Shown: positions 32,709 to 43,812, numbered from the stretch's first letter. The stretch: 64,000 nt of DNA from Neptunomonas japonica JAMM 1380 (GCF_016592555.1 NZ_AP014546.1:1746501-1810500), one strand, 5' to 3'. The notes: generated by a model not told the origin, from the letters alone. Made by a program: numbers and translations.

Positions 32709-35351
32709 ATGGGAAAGTCGCTCGTTATTGTTGAGTCACCCGCAAAAGCCAAGACAATTAATAAGTATCTTGGTAATGAATATGTCGTTAAATCGAGCGT
32801 AGGTCATATCCGTGATCTGCCTACGAGCGGTAGCGCCACAAAGTCAGATCCTAAGGCCCGCGCTAAGCAGGCTGCGCTGACACGTAAAATGGCGCCTGAA
32901 GAAAAAGCCATTTACAAAGCGAAAAAAGCTAAAGACCAGTTAGTTGCAAGGATGGGCGTCAACCCCGAAAAAGATTGGGAGGCGCATTACGAAATCCTTC
33001 CTGGGAAAGAGAAAGTTGTCGAAGAATTGCGACGTTTAGCTAAAGATGCCGATACTATCTATCTCGCGACCGATTTGGATCGCGAGGGAGAAGCGATTGC
33101 TTGGCATTTGAGAGAGGCTATTGGTGGTGAAGATGAGCGTTACCGTCGTGTTGTATTTAACGAGATAACGAAAAAAGCTATCAGCAGTGCATTTGAATCA
33201 CCTGGTAAGCTCGACATGAATCATGTCAATGCGCAGCAGGCGCGCCGTTTTCTAGACCGTGTTGTGGGTTATATGCTGTCTCCTTTATTGTGGGAGAAAG
33301 TTGCTCGTGGGCTTTCTGCAGGGCGAGTGCAATCGGTTGCTGTGCGTTTAGTTGTTGAGCGAGAGAAGGAAATTCGCGCCTTTATTCCTGATGAGTATTG
33401 GGAAGTACATGCGGACACTAAGACGGCTACTGCTGAGGCTTTAAGACTGCAAGTTGCTCGCGTTAGTGGCAGTGCGTTCCGGCCTTCATCTGAAGCTGAA
33501 ACTAATGCACATTTAGCCGCGCTTAAAGATGCTGAGTATACAGTTCTTAGTCGCGAAGATCGTGCGACAAGCAGCAAGCCATCGGCTCCATTTATAACAT
33601 CAACGCTTCAGCAGGCAGCCAGTACACGCTTGGGCTTTGGTGTGAAGAAAACCATGATGATGGCCCAGCGGTTATATGAAGCGGGTTACATCACATACAT
33701 GCGTACAGATTCAACCAACTTGAGCTCAGAAGCTGTAGAAAGTTGCCGTGAATATATCGGTGATCACTTTGGTAGCAAGTATTTACCTGAAGAGGCTATT
33801 CGCTATTCAAGTAAAGACGGTGCTCAAGAAGCGCATGAGGCGATTCGTCCAAGTGATGTGAATATCGAAGCTACTGCTTTAAAGGCGATGGAGCGCGATG
33901 CAGAGCGTTTGTATGAGTTAATTCGTCGCCAGTTTTTGGCTTGCCAAATGATGCCAGCGCTGTATACCAGTTCACGCATTACAGTGAAGGCAGGTGAGTT
34001 TGAGTTAACCACGAAAGGACGTATTTTACGTTTTGATGGTTACACGCGGGTAATGCAAAAAGGTAAAGGTGATGAAGATCTCATTTTGCCGGATGTGAAG
34101 AAGGGTGAGTTGCTGACGATGACAGCGATTGATCCTAAGCAGCACTTTACTAAGCCAACGGCTCGTTTTACAGAAGCTAGCTTGGTTAAAGAGTTAGAAA
34201 AACAAGGGATTGGTCGTCCATCCACATATGCATCAATTATCTCTACTATTCAGGATCGTGGCTACGTCGAGATTCAGAATAAGCGTTTTTATGCCTGTAA
34301 AATGGGCGATATTGTGGTTGAGCGCCTTACCGAAAACTTTACTGACCTAATGGATTACAGTTTTACCGCGCGTATGGAAGACGCCTTGGATGAGATAGCC
34401 CAAGGTGAAGCTGAGTGGAAAGTGCTGCTCGATCGTTTTTATGGTGGTTTAACGCGTAAGCTAGAAGAAGCGCTTGATCCTGAAACAGGCATGCGCCCTA
34501 ACTCGCCAACAGAAACAGATATTCCATGCCCTGAATGTAATCGTCATATGATGATTCGTACCGGTAGCACAGGTGTGTTTTTAGGCTGTTCGGGTTACAA
34601 CTTGCCGCCGAAAGAACGTTGTAAAGCAACAATCAACCTAACCCCTGGTGATGAGGTTGTTAGTGTTGATGGAGATGAGGAAGAAGAATCTCGCATCTTG
34701 CGTAACAAGCATCGTTGCAATCTTTGTGATAGTGCGATGGATAGTTATTTGGTCGACAAGCAGCGTAAGTTGCACGTATGCGGAAATAACCCGGATTGCC
34801 CAGGGTACGAAGTCGAAGAGGGTAGTTATCGTATTAAGGGTTATGAAGGCCCTTCGCTTAAGTGCGATAAATGTGGTGCTGAAATGCAATTAAAAACGGG
34901 CCGTTTTGGTAAGTTCTTTGGTTGTATGAATGAAGAATGTAAAAACACTCGTAAGCTGCTGAAAAGTGGTGAAGCTGCGCCGCCTAAAATGGATCCGGTG
35001 CCTATGCCTGAGCTGGCCTGTGAAAAGGTTGAAGATACCTACATTCTTCGTGATGGTGCTTCTGGGTTGTTTTTAGCCGCAAGCCAGTTTCCACGTAACC
35101 GTGAAACACGAGCACCCAAAATTATTGAGTTACTGCCTCACGAATCTGAGATTGACCCTAAGTACACATTCCTGTTTAGCGCGCCAAAGCGTGATAATGA
35201 GGGGAATGAGACTATTGTACGATACAGTCGTAAGACAAAGGAGCAGTATGTGATGACTGAGGTCAATGGCAAAGCAACCGGATGGCGTGCATTCTATCAG
35301 GGTAATGCCTGGGTGATAGAAGAGCCAAAGGCTAAAGCGAAGAAGAAGTAA
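32709..35351 (+). CDS. topA: DNA topoisomerase I
   Basis: An 880-residue type IA topoisomerase that relaxes negative supercoils. The toprim domain begins [22 protein letters not shown] and holds the [13 protein letters not shown] motif; the catalytic tyrosine is in [13 protein letters not shown]. At the C-terminus three cysteine zinc fingers follow: CPECNRH...KERC, CNLCDSA...NPDC and CDKCGAE...NEEC. The open frame starts at 32628, but the conserved protein begins at the ATG at 32709. A GAGGA lies 11 nt upstream, which is longer than usual. Confidence 0.97.
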   Translation: MGKSLVIVESPAKAKTINKYLGNEYVVKSSVGHIRDLPTSGSATKSDPKARAKQAALTRKMAPEEKAIYKAKKAKDQLVARMGVNPEKDWEAHYEILPGKEKVVEELRRLAKDADTIYLATDLDREGEAIAWHLREAIGGEDERYRRVVFNEITKKAISSAFESPGKLDMNHVNAQQARRFLDRVVGYMLSPLLWEKVARGLSAGRVQSVAVRLVVEREKEIRAFIPDEYWEVHADTKTATAEALRLQVARVSGSAFRPSSEAETNAHLAALKDAEYTVLSREDRATSSKPSAPFITSTLQQAASTRLGFGVKKTMMMAQRLYEAGYITYMRTDSTNLSSEAVESCREYIGDHFGSKYLPEEAIRYSSKDGAQEAHEAIRPSDVNIEATALKAMERDAERLYELIRRQFLACQMMPALYTSSRITVKAGEFELTTKGRILRFDGYTRVMQKGKGDEDLILPDVKKGELLTMTAIDPKQHFTKPTARFTEASLVKELEKQGIGRPSTYASIISTIQDRGYVEIQNKRFYACKMGDIVVERLTENFTDLMDYSFTARMEDALDEIAQGEAEWKVLLDRFYGGLTRKLEEALDPETGMRPNSPTETDIPCPECNRHMMIRTGSTGVFLGCSGYNLPPKERCKATINLTPGDEVVSVDGDEEEESRILRNKHRCNLCDSAMDSYLVDKQRKLHVCGNNPDCPGYEVEEGSYRIKGYEGPSLKCDKCGAEMQLKTGRFGKFFGCMNEECKNTRKLLKSGEAAPPKMDPVPMPELACEKVEDTYILRDGASGLFLAASQFPRNRETRAPKIIELLPHESEIDPKYTFLFSAPKRDNEGNETIVRYSRKTKEQYVMTEVNGKATGWRAFYQGNAWVIEEPKAKAKKK

Positions 35352-35381
35352 CCTTTAATGGTCATGTTATAGAGGTAGTGT

Positions 35382-35909
35382 ATGAGTAATGTATATCTGG
35401 TCAGGACGAATCAGAAAATTAATTTTGCACGTATTCATTTAGATGCTTTGACGGTCGCGCAAGACTCTACGAAGTGGAGTAAGCACAACGAAATTGAATC
35501 GTATAATGAATCTATTTTGTTTCATTTAGCGTCGGCATACGGTTCATTTTTACGAGAAGTTGCTGAAAAATATAGTTTTGATACCAGCAAGGTAAACACC
35601 TTGGCTGATTTAGAAGTTATGTTTGAGGCATCGGGGCAAGAGTCACCAGAAAGGATTGAGCTGGTAGGCTTGGAGAAGAGTGAAGTAAGTTGGTTGCATA
35701 AAATGCTAGCTGCTTATGGAGCTTGTTGGAAAGCCCTTGATAATCATAGTGAAGCTGCGAGTGATAAAGTAAGCGTTTCAGAAATTCATGTTGTGCAGAT
35801 TAACCCAAATCATGCAGAAGATAGCGATATTCTGGCCGAATACAAACAGTGGCTTAATGAGTTTCGTTCGCTAGTCGAGCGTTTACGTTCAGATATGCAA
35901 GAGTGGTAG
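35382..35909 (+). CDS. DUF6586 family protein
   Basis: A 175-residue helical protein that starts MSNVYLVRTNQKINFARIHLDAL and ends in FRSLVERLRSDMQEW. Position after topA and before a small gene and sulA-lexA matches the Pseudomonas arrangement, where the corresponding gene is annotated DUF6586. I rely on that synteny and the N-terminal TNQKI motif. No function is known. Confidence 0.65.
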   Translation: MSNVYLVRTNQKINFARIHLDALTVAQDSTKWSKHNEIESYNESILFHLASAYGSFLREVAEKYSFDTSKVNTLADLEVMFEASGQESPERIELVGLEKSEVSWLHKMLAAYGACWKALDNHSEAASDKVSVSEIHVVQINPNHAEDSDILAEYKQWLNEFRSLVERLRSDMQEW

Positions 35910-36160
35910 TGAGTAAAAATACAGTGGAACAAACAGTACTTGAGATTATCAAGCTTCCATCAGGCGAATACGCTATGCGTAAGGCGGGTGAGGATGAGCC
36001 ACTGATCACAGTGAACTTGTCGCAAAAAGTTAGAGATGGTCTAAATGGTCAGTCTGAAGAGTTAGCGCGTATGATTCTTGTAGCTGGTGCAAAGATGATG
36101 TCTGAGTTATCAATGGAGTCTGCGGAAGCACCCAAGACTCCTAAACCGGTAATCCACTAG
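35909..36160 (+). CDS. Conserved hypothetical protein, 83 aa
   Basis: A small acidic protein (MSKNTVEQTVLEIIKLPSGEYAMRKAGEDEPLITVNLS...) with no membrane segment. The most likely start is the GTG at 35909, which shares its first base with the TAG of the preceding gene; an earlier in-frame GTG at 35903 is also possible. The neighbourhood (topA, DUF6586, this gene, sulA, lexA) is kept in Pseudomonas. Function unknown. Confidence 0.65.
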   Translation: MSKNTVEQTVLEIIKLPSGEYAMRKAGEDEPLITVNLSQKVRDGLNGQSEELARMILVAGAKMMSELSMESAEAPKTPKPVIH

Positions 36161-36182
36161 TTCTTCCCTTTTGTCTGCTGTT

Positions 36183-36644
36183 TTAGTGGTGGCGTCTTCT
36201 TATGAGGATGCCGTTACTACATCCTTGTTGAGCTGAGTGCTCTAAATTTTTAATCTCATGTTCTGATATCTCTTCGGCCCAGCTAATGACTGCGTGACAG
36301 GTGCCCGTACTTAATGCTTTTTTTGCAAGCTGCAGTACTGAATGATGCTCATCTGGGTAGAGTAAAATTACCTTGTTTAAGTCAATACCTGCATCCTGTA
36401 AGAGCGAACGAGGTAAGTTGGTCGGCGGCGCTACCCATGCAAACCAGCGGTCTTCATGGCTGAGCTGTGCCAGTAAAGGCATGAGCAGAGGCATATCGTT
36501 GAGTTCGCCGCTACGTGTGACTATTTCAGTTATTTTTCCGAACTCTTTTTTTGTGGCTGGCGGTTTTTGGTGGATCTGGTTTTGTTCGTGTTTGCGTAAC
36601 AGCGCCATGCCGGGTCTGTTGCGATGGTTATGTAATTGAATCAC
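36183..36644 (-). CDS. sulA: SulA-like SOS cell division inhibitor
   Basis: A 153-residue protein. The core [33 protein letters not shown] followed by [21 protein letters not shown] matches SulA, the SOS-induced inhibitor of FtsZ ring assembly, as in Pseudomonas where sulA follows lexA. It begins with GTG at 36644, with AAGGAGG 6 nt upstream inside the end of lexA, and overlaps the lexA stop by 4 bases (GTGA). It is thus coupled to lexA and should be induced with it during SOS. Confidence 0.85.
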   Translation of the reverse strand: MIQLHNHRNRPGMALLRKHEQNQIHQKPPATKKEFGKITEIVTRSGELNDMPLLMPLLAQLSHEDRWFAWVAPPTNLPRSLLQDAGIDLNKVILLYPDEHHSVLQLAKKALSTGTCHAVISWAEEISEHEIKNLEHSAQQGCSNGILIRRRHH

Positions 36645-37252
36645 AAATCACCTCCTTGCCTAATGACGCCTACGCCTAACCCTTCGATAGACAATTCTTG
36701 CTGTCGAAGGTCAACTTGAATTGGTGAAAACTCTGTGTTTTCTGCAATCAGATAGACCATGTGACCTTCTTTTTTGAAGCGTTTTACAGTGACTTCGTCA
36801 TCAATGCGGGCGACAACAATTTGGCCGTTACGTGCTTCTGTACATTGATGTACAGCGAGCAAGTCACCGTCCATAATGCCAATGTCTTTCATGCTAGTGC
36901 CATGGACTCTCAGTAAATAGTTAGCTGGTGGATGAAAGAAGTCAGCAGAGATAGTGCAGTGCTCTTCGATATGTTCTTGTGCCAAAATAGGAGATCCAGC
37001 AGCGACACGCCCTATTACGGGTATCCCGTCTTCTGCTGCTTCCAGTTCAGGTAGGCGTATACCGCGAGAGGTTCCCGGAATAATCTCAATCGCGCCTTTT
37101 CTCGCTAATGCTTTAAGGTGTTCTTCGGCAGCATTAGCGGATTTGAAACCAAGTGTTTTTGCGATTTCTGCACGTGTCGGTGGATACCCGGTTGCTTCAA
37201 TGTGCCCGCGGATGCATTCCAGTACTTCTTCTTGACGTTTGGTTAGTTTCAT
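36641..37252 (-). CDS. lexA: LexA SOS repressor
   Basis: A 203-residue repressor. The N-terminal winged-helix domain reads [31 protein letters not shown]. The self-cleavage site is the Ala-Gly in GRVAAGSP (~residue 85), with the catalytic serine in [10 protein letters not shown] and the lysine in EVTVKRFKK, so autoproteolysis should be intact. It represses SOS genes and itself through the two CTG-N10-CAG boxes directly upstream, and shares a promoter region with dinG. Confidence 0.98.
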   Translation of the reverse strand: MKLTKRQEEVLECIRGHIEATGYPPTRAEIAKTLGFKSANAAEEHLKALARKGAIEIIPGTSRGIRLPELEAAEDGIPVIGRVAAGSPILAQEHIEEHCTISADFFHPPANYLLRVHGTSMKDIGIMDGDLLAVHQCTEARNGQIVVARIDDEVTVKRFKKEGHMVYLIAENTEFSPIQVDLRQQELSIEGLGVGVIRQGGDL

Positions 37253-37260
37253 AATGTTGC

Positions 37261-37276
37261 CTGTTTATTTATACAG
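37261..37276. promoter_or_regulatory. SOS (LexA) box 1, lexA side
   Basis: CTGTTTATTTATACAG fits the gammaproteobacterial LexA consensus CTG-N10-CAG with an AT-rich centre. It ends only 9 bases upstream of the lexA start, so it covers the lexA leader or promoter. Confidence 0.92.
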
Positions 37277-37279
37277 TAT

Positions 37280-37295
37280 CTGTGATTATATACAG
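37280..37295. promoter_or_regulatory. SOS (LexA) box 2, lexA side
   Basis: CTGTGATTATATACAG again matches CTG-N10-CAG. It lies 3 bases from box 1, so the two are about two helical turns apart centre to centre (19 bp) and may bind LexA dimers side by side, as in the E. coli lexA promoter. Confidence 0.92.
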
Positions 37296-37320
37296 CAAGT
37301 AAGTGATGTAAAGTAATTTT

Positions 37321-37336
37321 CTGTTTATATATCCAG
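37321..37336. promoter_or_regulatory. SOS (LexA) box 3, dinG side
   Basis: CTGTTTATATATCCAG matches CTG-N10-CAG with a slightly weaker right arm. It is 44 bases upstream of the dinG start and best placed to repress dinG, while possibly also acting on lexA transcribed the other way. Confidence 0.88.
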
Positions 37337-37380
37337 TATCTTGGTATGATCCACGCCAAATGTTATTCGGGTAGTTTGTC

Positions 37381-39504
37381 TTGCTTAGTGATGCTCTTAA
37401 AAACTCTATACAGGCTTCTTATCGACGCTTTTTAGCGGACCATGAGATGAAGCCGCGTTACGGCCAAAAAATGATGATTGCGCACGTAGCGCGAACACTC
37501 GGTGCTATAGAGGTGGACGAGAAAGGAGAACGGGTTAACGAAAATCATCTTTGTGTGATTGAGGCAGGGACCGGTACGGGTAAAACCATGGCCTATCTGT
37601 TAAGTGCAATTCCTATTGCGCAGTCGCATTCTAAGTCTTTAGTTATTTCGACTGCGACCGTTGCATTGCAAGAGCAGCTGTTAAATAAAGACCTACCTGA
37701 AGTGGCTCGTCTCCTAGGAGAGTCAGTTAATTATGTGCTGGCTAAAGGTAGGGGGCGTTATTTTTGTATTTCGCAGGCGGAAAAACTTTTAGACTCTCAA
37801 AATCAAACGGGACAAATTGCTCTATATGAAGATGAGATAGAGCATAGTATCGACCCTTCATTGCTGGTTTTTTATCAAGAGCTGTTGGGTAAGTTTGCTG
37901 CAGGTGAGTGGGATGGTGATCGAGACAGTCTTGCTCAAGAAATAGAGGCTGCAAACTGGGCCCCTCTAACGAGCGATCATACGCGTTGTACCAATAGGCG
38001 CTGTAGTAATTTTTCTGTATGTCCTTTTTATAAGTCTAGAGACTCTATGGATAAGGCCGACATTGTTGTGGCTAACCATGATTTAGTCTTGGCTGATTTG
38101 TCATTAGGTGGCGGTGCGATTTTACCCGAACCGGCTAATACTGTTTATATATTTGATGAGGCTCACCATCTTTCGTCTAAGGCAACGGGGCACTTTGCTT
38201 ATACAATGCGTGTTAAAGGCACGCAACGTTGGCTGAAGTCATCCGTAAAGCAGTTAGATGCTATGCTGGATGAATGTGATAACAACGCCGTTTTGGCGCA
38301 GTATGTTGAGCGTATGGCGCCTGCACGCCAAGATATCGATATTGCGCTTGATCAATTGCATAGTGATTTGCGAATAATGTTGATGGATGGTGTTCAGCGC
38401 CCTGCATCAGAGCGTTTTCGTTTTCCAAAGGGTGTGCTTCCCGAAACAATGATGCATAGCGCAAAAGATATTGCCTCAGCGGCAGAGCGCTGGATGTTAA
38501 AAGCGGAGCAAATCGTTGATGTGCTTAAAGAGGCACTGGACGGAGGTGTTCCTGAGATTAATAGGGACGTAGCAGAGCGTTGGTATCCTCGTATGGGCCT
38601 ACTTTGGATGCGGGCTCAGTCCTTGTATTGGCTAAACAAAAGCTATGCGGTGGCTGACCCTGAAGGTGTTGCGCCAACGGCACGTTGGATTAATTTAGTC
38701 GATGCTAGCGATGGCGTTGATTTTGAGTGTAGAAGTAGCCCCGTGTCAGCAGCAGATACATTACAAGAGCACCTTTGGTCCAGTTGCTTTGGTGCTGTGT
38801 TAACGTCAGCAACGATGACAGCGCTAGGGCATTTTAATCGTGTGATTCATGAGTTGGGATTGCCACAAGATGTATTGTGTGAGCGGTTGCCAAGTCCATT
38901 TAATTACCCTCAAGCAGCAGTATTGTCGGTTCCGCGTATGGAGTCGGATCCTGGTAAACCAGAAGAGCATACGAAAGAAGTTATCAGTATCCTTAATAAG
39001 GGTTTGGCGAGTGCAGCGGCAACACTGGTATTATTTAGCTCATGGCGACAAATGTTTACTGTGTTGGAAAAGCTTGAGAGTACGATTCGTAGTAAGGTGT
39101 TGGCTCAAGGCGATTTAACTAAGAACGAAATTATTAGAAAGCATAAAGAGATCATTAATGCAGAGAAGCCTAGTATCATTTTTGGCCTGGCGTCGTTTGC
39201 AGAAGGAGTGGATCTGCCAGGTAAGTACCTGACAGAGGTTATTATTACTAAATTGCCGTTTGGTGTGCCAGACGATCCTGTTGATGCCACGATGGCTGAG
39301 TGGATAGAGCAGCGAGGTGGTAATGCATTTATGGAGTGGACTGTACCTGAGGCGTCAATGCGCTTGACGCAGGCTACAGGTCGACTCTTACGTACCGAGC
39401 AGGACAGTGGTCGGGTTATTTTATTAGATAGACGTGTAGTGACGCGCCGTTATGGCCGGCAATTGCTGGATGCGTTGCCTCCTTTTCGTCGTGAAATCAG
39501 TTAA
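37381..39504 (+). CDS. dinG: ATP-dependent DNA helicase DinG
   Basis: A 707-residue XPD-type superfamily 2 helicase. Walker A is [13 protein letters not shown] (~residue 63), the DEAH box is IFDEAHHL (~residue 257), and the iron-sulfur cluster cysteines lie in [14 protein letters not shown] (~residues 200-213) with another at ~residue 130 (GRYFCIS). It unwinds DNA with a 5' overhang, D-loops and R-loops. The start is a TTG at 37381; no ATG lies near. The SOS box at 37321-37336 indicates LexA control. A 2-base gap links it to the RNA helicase gene. Confidence 0.95.
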   Translation: MLSDALKNSIQASYRRFLADHEMKPRYGQKMMIAHVARTLGAIEVDEKGERVNENHLCVIEAGTGTGKTMAYLLSAIPIAQSHSKSLVISTATVALQEQLLNKDLPEVARLLGESVNYVLAKGRGRYFCISQAEKLLDSQNQTGQIALYEDEIEHSIDPSLLVFYQELLGKFAAGEWDGDRDSLAQEIEAANWAPLTSDHTRCTNRRCSNFSVCPFYKSRDSMDKADIVVANHDLVLADLSLGGGAILPEPANTVYIFDEAHHLSSKATGHFAYTMRVKGTQRWLKSSVKQLDAMLDECDNNAVLAQYVERMAPARQDIDIALDQLHSDLRIMLMDGVQRPASERFRFPKGVLPETMMHSAKDIASAAERWMLKAEQIVDVLKEALDGGVPEINRDVAERWYPRMGLLWMRAQSLYWLNKSYAVADPEGVAPTARWINLVDASDGVDFECRSSPVSAADTLQEHLWSSCFGAVLTSATMTALGHFNRVIHELGLPQDVLCERLPSPFNYPQAAVLSVPRMESDPGKPEEHTKEVISILNKGLASAAATLVLFSSWRQMFTVLEKLESTIRSKVLAQGDLTKNEIIRKHKEIINAEKPSIIFGLASFAEGVDLPGKYLTEVIITKLPFGVPDDPVDATMAEWIEQRGGNAFMEWTVPEASMRLTQATGRLLRTEQDSGRVILLDRRVVTRRYGRQLLDALPPFRREIS

Positions 39505-39506
39505 AA

Positions 39507-41216
39507 GTGAGTAATACATTGGAAGAATTAAACCCAGGTAACACGAAAGAGTCGACTACCGTAAAAGAGAATGGAAAAATAAAAGGTGAGCGTAAAGATA
39601 AGCGTCGCTCATCTGGTCGTAGTCGTAAGTCGGCAAAAAAGAGCGCTTGGACTCCAAATGATTCTAAGGTTGCTGTTGTTGACGGCAAAAAGCGTTTTCA
39701 TGATTTTTCACTTCCAGATCAGCTTATGCATGCGATCCATGATCTAGGATTTGAATATTGCACGCCTATCCAAGCTGATACCATTAAGCCGGCTTTGGCG
39801 GGTAAAGATATTATCGGAAAGGCGCAAACAGGCACGGGGAAAACTGCTGCTTTTTTGGTAGGAATAATTACCGATCTATTAGATTTTCAGCTTGAAGATA
39901 AACAGCGCCAGGGAGAGCCTCGTGCGCTCATTATTGCGCCAACACGTGAACTTGCTTTGCAAATTGCTGATGATGCAGTGCTACTGTGTAAGTACACAGA
40001 CATCAACGTAGTTTCTATTGTGGGTGGTATGGACTATGAGAAGCAACGTAAAGAGCTAAAAGCAGGTCCTGTAGGTATTTTGGTTGCTACGCCGGGTCGC
40101 TTAATTGACTTTGTACGCTCTAAAGAAGTTGATCTACATAACGTTGAAGTGCTTGTCTTAGATGAAGCAGATCGTATGTTGAGCATGGGCTTCATTCCTG
40201 ATGTCAGAACGATTATCCGGAATACGCCACGTAAAGGTGATGAGCGTCAGACCCTACTTTATAGTGCTACTTTTACCGATGATATTATGAGTTTAGCGCG
40301 TCAGTGGACTGATGATCCGGTTCAAATCGAGATCGAGGCTGAGCGTCGTTCAACAGAAAATATTAGCCAAAAAGTCTTTCTTGTTTCTAGTCATGAGAAA
40401 TACAAATTATTACGCAACTATATCCGTTTGAATAATATTGAGCGTGTTATCGTTTTCGGGAACCGTCGACATGAAACCCGTGATCTTGCAGAGAAACTTA
40501 AAAGAGATGGTGTAAGAGCTGCTTTGATGTCTGGGGAAATTCCTCAGCACAAAAGGGTTAAAACGCTTGAGGACTTCAGGAACGGTAAAATTGAAGTGTT
40601 GGTAGCAACGGATGTTGCTGGGCGTGGAATTCATATTGATGGTGTTACTCATGTTGTTAATTACCAGTTGCCTGAAGATGCAGAAGATTATGTGCATCGT
40701 ATCGGACGTACCGGTCGAGCGGGGGCGACGGGAACTTCGATCTGCTTCGCCTGTGAGAATGACTCTTTTATGATTCCAGACATAGAAGAAGAAACAGGTG
40801 TCAAATTAGAATGTATTCACCCCAGCGAAGAATTGTTAGCAGACCCTAATGCTTATAAAACAGCAGTGCCGGTAGCTGTGGTTGCAGTTGAGCCGGTAAT
40901 TGAAACGACAGGCAAGGTTGAGAGTAGTGTCGAAGCGGTTGCTGGCATTGAAGAAAATACTCAGCAAGGCCTGAAAGAGGTGGCTGAAACTTCTGTTGCT
41001 ACAACCAAGGAGCTACCTGAAAAAGATGTTGCCCAGGAAGCTGTCGTTGAGCAAGTGCCAGAGGCCAAGCTTGATACGGCACCAGAGCAAGTGCCAGAGG
41101 CCAAGCTTGATACGGCACCAGAGCAAGTGGAGCTGTCTTTAGCATCACCTGAGGTTGCAGAGCCGGCTAGTGTTGTAGCAAGCCAAGGTGAGGAGACGAA
41201 TCGTTCCGATGTCTGA
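39507..41216 (+). CDS. RhlB-like DEAD-box RNA helicase
   Basis: A 569-residue DEAD-box protein. A basic, lysine-rich N-terminal extension (~residues 1-50) precedes the helicase core: Q motif, [11 protein letters not shown] (~113), [13 protein letters not shown] (~220), SATF and [13 protein letters not shown] (~400). The order resembles RhlB, but the tail (from ~440) is long, acidic and repetitive. Two perfect copies of [12 protein letters not shown] sit there. It starts with GTG 2 bases after the dinG stop, so it may be SOS-read-through. The acidic tail probably tunes partner or RNA contacts. Confidence 0.88.
   Translation: MSNTLEELNPGNTKESTTVKENGKIKGERKDKRRSSGRSRKSAKKSAWTPNDSKVAVVDGKKRFHDFSLPDQLMHAIHDLGFEYCTPIQADTIKPALAGKDIIGKAQTGTGKTAAFLVGIITDLLDFQLEDKQRQGEPRALIIAPTRELALQIADDAVLLCKYTDINVVSIVGGMDYEKQRKELKAGPVGILVATPGRLIDFVRSKEVDLHNVEVLVLDEADRMLSMGFIPDVRTIIRNTPRKGDERQTLLYSATFTDDIMSLARQWTDDPVQIEIEAERRSTENISQKVFLVSSHEKYKLLRNYIRLNNIERVIVFGNRRHETRDLAEKLKRDGVRAALMSGEIPQHKRVKTLEDFRNGKIEVLVATDVAGRGIHIDGVTHVVNYQLPEDAEDYVHRIGRTGRAGATGTSICFACENDSFMIPDIEEETGVKLECIHPSEELLADPNAYKTAVPVAVVAVEPVIETTGKVESSVEAVAGIEENTQQGLKEVAETSVATTKELPEKDVAQEAVVEQVPEAKLDTAPEQVPEAKLDTAPEQVELSLASPEVAEPASVVASQGEETNRSDV
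41049..41129 (+). repeat. 36-bp tandem duplication in the RNA helicase tail
   Basis: Units 41049-41084 and 41085-41120 are identical 36-base copies encoding [12 protein letters not shown], followed by the first 9 bases of a third copy (41121-41129). The lack of any mismatch points to a recent slippage event that keeps frame. Confidence 0.9.
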
Positions 41217-41424
41217 AGATCGACATAAAACGCGCTTAATTGCGCGCATACTAGCTATCGTAGTCAGTGCACTTTTTGCTGTTTTTGCAGTGGCAGGCTA
41301 TCAGCATACGGGTGATATCACGCAGTTATTAGTGTTTTTAGTGATTTCGGTTATTGCTTACGGTGTTGTGATCTTTATCTTTAAAGGTATCGATAAGCTG
41401 TTAGATAGCATTGGTGATCAGTAG
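41209..41424 (+). CDS. Small two-helix membrane protein, 71 aa
   Basis: A 71-residue protein with two membrane helices ([22 protein letters not shown] and [21 protein letters not shown]) and an acidic C-terminal tail. It starts at ATG 41209, inside the helicase gene (8-base overlap), so its translation is probably coupled. It is followed by gpsA 30 bases later. I do not recognise the family, and DUF4389-type small membrane proteins that often precede gpsA are the closest guess. Confidence 0.65.
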   Translation: MSEDRHKTRLIARILAIVVSALFAVFAVAGYQHTGDITQLLVFLVISVIAYGVVIFIFKGIDKLLDSIGDQ

Positions 41425-41454
41425 CAATGAACAATCTGTAATAAGGGCGAGCAC

Positions 41455-42486
41455 ATGAATGCAGTGCAGCAGAAAGTTGCTGTGTTAGGGGGTGGTAGTT
41501 TTGGAACTGTCATCGCCAATATAATGGCAGAAAAAGGAATTAAAGTTTCTCAGTGGATGCGTGATTCCAGTAGAGCTGAAGAAATTAACCAGCAGCATAT
41601 GAATACGCGCTACTTGCCAGATTACCCTTTATCAGAGGACTTGTGGGCAACGTCAGATATTGAGCTGGCGTTAAAAGAAGCTACGCTTATTTTTGTGTCT
41701 ATACCAAGCCAGAGCTTTCGCTCGGTGGTACAGCTAGCCAAGCCTTTTTTAAAGGCTGGGCAGATGGTGATTAGTACCACTAAAGGAATTGAAGGCGAAA
41801 CTTTCAGCTTAATGAGCGAGATTCTTAAGGATGAGTTGCCAGCCGCTAAAGTAGGTGTTTTGAGTGGCCCGAACCTAGCTAAAGAAGTCGCTAAGCATCA
41901 GCTAACGGCGACTGTTATTTCAAGTGATGATGAGGCGTTGCGTACGGATGTTCAAGCGGCGCTACATCAGTCTTACTTTCGAGTCTATGCCAGCTCTGAT
42001 ATGTATGGTGTTGAACTGGGTGGAACGCTCAAAAATATTTACGCTATTGCAGCAGGCTTAAGTGCTGCGTTAGGCATGGGCGAAAATACTAAGAGCATGT
42101 TGTTAACACGCAGTCTTGCTGAGATGAGTCGCTTTGCAGTCAGTATGGGGGCAAACCCTATGACGTTTCTTGGACTTGCTGGTGTGGGTGATTTAATAGT
42201 GACTTGTATGTCTCCTTTGAGTAGAAATTATCGCGTGGGTTATGCGCTAGGCAGCGGAGAGAACTTAGAAGAAGCCGTTGAATCTCTAGGGGAGGTTGCT
42301 GAAGGCGTGAACACCATTCGTATCATTAAAGCTAAGGCTGATGAGCTAGAAATATATATGCCGTTAGTCTCTGGCTTGTATGAGGTGGTATTTAACGGAG
42401 CACATGTTCAAGAAGTTGTAAAAGCCTTGATGATGAATGAGCAAAGCTCAGATGTTGAATTTGTACTCCCTAGGGAAGCGAACTAA
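41455..42486 (+). CDS. gpsA: Glycerol-3-phosphate dehydrogenase (NAD(P)+)
   Basis: A 343-residue dehydrogenase that reduces dihydroxyacetone phosphate to sn-glycerol-3-phosphate for phospholipid synthesis. The Rossmann motif [12 protein letters not shown] lies at the N-terminus, and the catalytic/substrate segments STTKGIEG and GPNLAKEVA (~residue 138), [20 protein letters not shown] and [12 protein letters not shown] are intact. The ribosome site GGGCGAG lies just before the ATG. It overlaps the sixA gene by one base. Confidence 0.97.
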   Translation: MNAVQQKVAVLGGGSFGTVIANIMAEKGIKVSQWMRDSSRAEEINQQHMNTRYLPDYPLSEDLWATSDIELALKEATLIFVSIPSQSFRSVVQLAKPFLKAGQMVISTTKGIEGETFSLMSEILKDELPAAKVGVLSGPNLAKEVAKHQLTATVISSDDEALRTDVQAALHQSYFRVYASSDMYGVELGGTLKNIYAIAAGLSAALGMGENTKSMLLTRSLAEMSRFAVSMGANPMTFLGLAGVGDLIVTCMSPLSRNYRVGYALGSGENLEEAVESLGEVAEGVNTIRIIKAKADELEIYMPLVSGLYEVVFNGAHVQEVVKALMMNEQSSDVEFVLPREAN

Positions 42487-42932
42487 TGTTGATCCTGATG
42501 CGCCATGGAGAGGCCGGTTGGGATGCTTCAAGTGATCGAGAGCGTGTCTTGACGGAGGCAGGGATTGCTTATATTGATCGGCAAATAACGCATTATCAGC
42601 AATCTCTTTTATCCATAGAAAAAATTATCAGTAGTTCTTACGCTCGAGCTAAGCAAACGGCTTCTCAGGTGCATAGCATTATACCTGAGGCGCAATGGGT
42701 AATTGATGATCGTTGGTCGCCTGATGCGCCGCTCAGCGATGCGATAGCAGCACTAGAAGAGCACTGGGTTGATAACTTGCTTGTTGTTACGCATCAGCCG
42801 CTTATTGGTTATGCCGTTCCTTTTTTGGCTGAAGGGGTTGTGCATACTCCTGAACCATTGCTTCCTGGGCAATTAGTGGTTCTTGATCTTCTTTGGCCTG
42901 CCTCAGCTTCCGCTATCCGTTTATCTTTATAA
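42486..42932 (+). CDS. sixA: Phosphohistidine phosphatase SixA
   Basis: A 148-residue histidine-phosphatase superfamily protein, opening [15 protein letters not shown] (RHG motif) and with a second catalytic histidine in VVTHQPLIG (~residue 101). SixA removes phosphate from histidine phosphotransfer domains and the nitrogen PTS. Its ATG overlaps the gpsA stop (TAATG); this gpsA-sixA pair is common in Pseudomonas and relatives. Confidence 0.9.
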   Translation: MLILMRHGEAGWDASSDRERVLTEAGIAYIDRQITHYQQSLLSIEKIISSSYARAKQTASQVHSIIPEAQWVIDDRWSPDAPLSDAIAALEEHWVDNLLVVTHQPLIGYAVPFLAEGVVHTPEPLLPGQLVVLDLLWPASASAIRLSL

Positions 42933-42972
42933 TTCTGAAGCTTTCTGTGTAAAGCTCTGCTAATTTATTAGT

Positions 42973-43812
42973 ATGAATGAAAGACAATTTCGACTCGACG
43001 AGTTAACGCTACATGCATTGGAGTCTGGTAAAGGCCAGAAAAAGGTCATTGTGGCGCTTCATGGGTGGCTAGATAATGCGGCTACTTTTAATGAAATCCG
43101 AAAACATTTTAGTGATTACCACTTTATTGCGCTGGACTTAATGGGGCATGGGATGACAGATCATCGCCCTGCCTCAATGCCGTACTATATTTGGGATAAT
43201 GTCGGCGATCTGCTGTTGGTGTTAAACCAGCTGGGGCTAGATAGAGTCACCTTGCTTGGGCATTCAATGGGAGCCAGTATTGCAACATTATTTGCGGGTG
43301 CTTTCCCTGACCGCGTAGAGCGTCTTTATTTGATAGAAGGGTTGGCTCCGCTGGTTTATGAAGCGTCTGAACTGCCGGTATTAATGGGGGATGCAATACT
43401 TAAGCGGCGTAGGATGAAATCAAAAAGTCTCAGGCCTTATCCCGATAAAGAGGCTGCTATTAATGTTCGTATGCAGGGGCGTTGGCCGGTGAATCGCCAA
43501 GCAGCAGAATGGTTGATAGAACGGGGTTTAAAGCATGTCGAGGAAGGTTATATTTGGCGTAGTGACCCTAGCTTGATGCTGCCGTCGTTATTGCGCATGA
43601 GCGAAGGTCAGGTTAGCGCATTTTTGCAAGGGGTGGCTGCCCCTGTTCGTATTTACTTAGGGGATACGGGCATCCATGATGAATCATGGATGCCAAGAAT
43701 CGCGCAAATTAAAGCAGTAAATGTTATAGATTTAAAAGGTAATCATCATCTGCACCTTGAGCCTTTGGCAGCTAAGCTGATTGCAGAAGATATCAAAATT
43801 AGTATTGAGTGA
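42973..43812 (+). CDS. Alpha/beta hydrolase
   Basis: A 279-residue alpha/beta-hydrolase. HGWLDNAATF forms the oxyanion loop, GHSMGASIATLF the nucleophile elbow (serine ~residue 97), and GDTGIHDE and GNHHLHLEP carry the acid and base. The closest well-known branch is the MEST/haloalkane dehalogenase-like esterases, but the substrate is unknown. It stands between sixA and a DUF4892 gene in the same direction, probably one transcription unit. Confidence 0.85.
   Translation: MNERQFRLDELTLHALESGKGQKKVIVALHGWLDNAATFNEIRKHFSDYHFIALDLMGHGMTDHRPASMPYYIWDNVGDLLLVLNQLGLDRVTLLGHSMGASIATLFAGAFPDRVERLYLIEGLAPLVYEASELPVLMGDAILKRRRMKSKSLRPYPDKEAAINVRMQGRWPVNRQAAEWLIERGLKHVEEGYIWRSDPSLMLPSLLRMSEGQVSAFLQGVAAPVRIYLGDTGIHDESWMPRIAQIKAVNVIDLKGNHHLHLEPLAAKLIAEDIKISIE

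Noticed and set aside
42973..43812. BioH pimeloyl-ester hydrolase
   Set aside because: The catalytic set fits many alpha/beta hydrolases, and no biotin genes are nearby.
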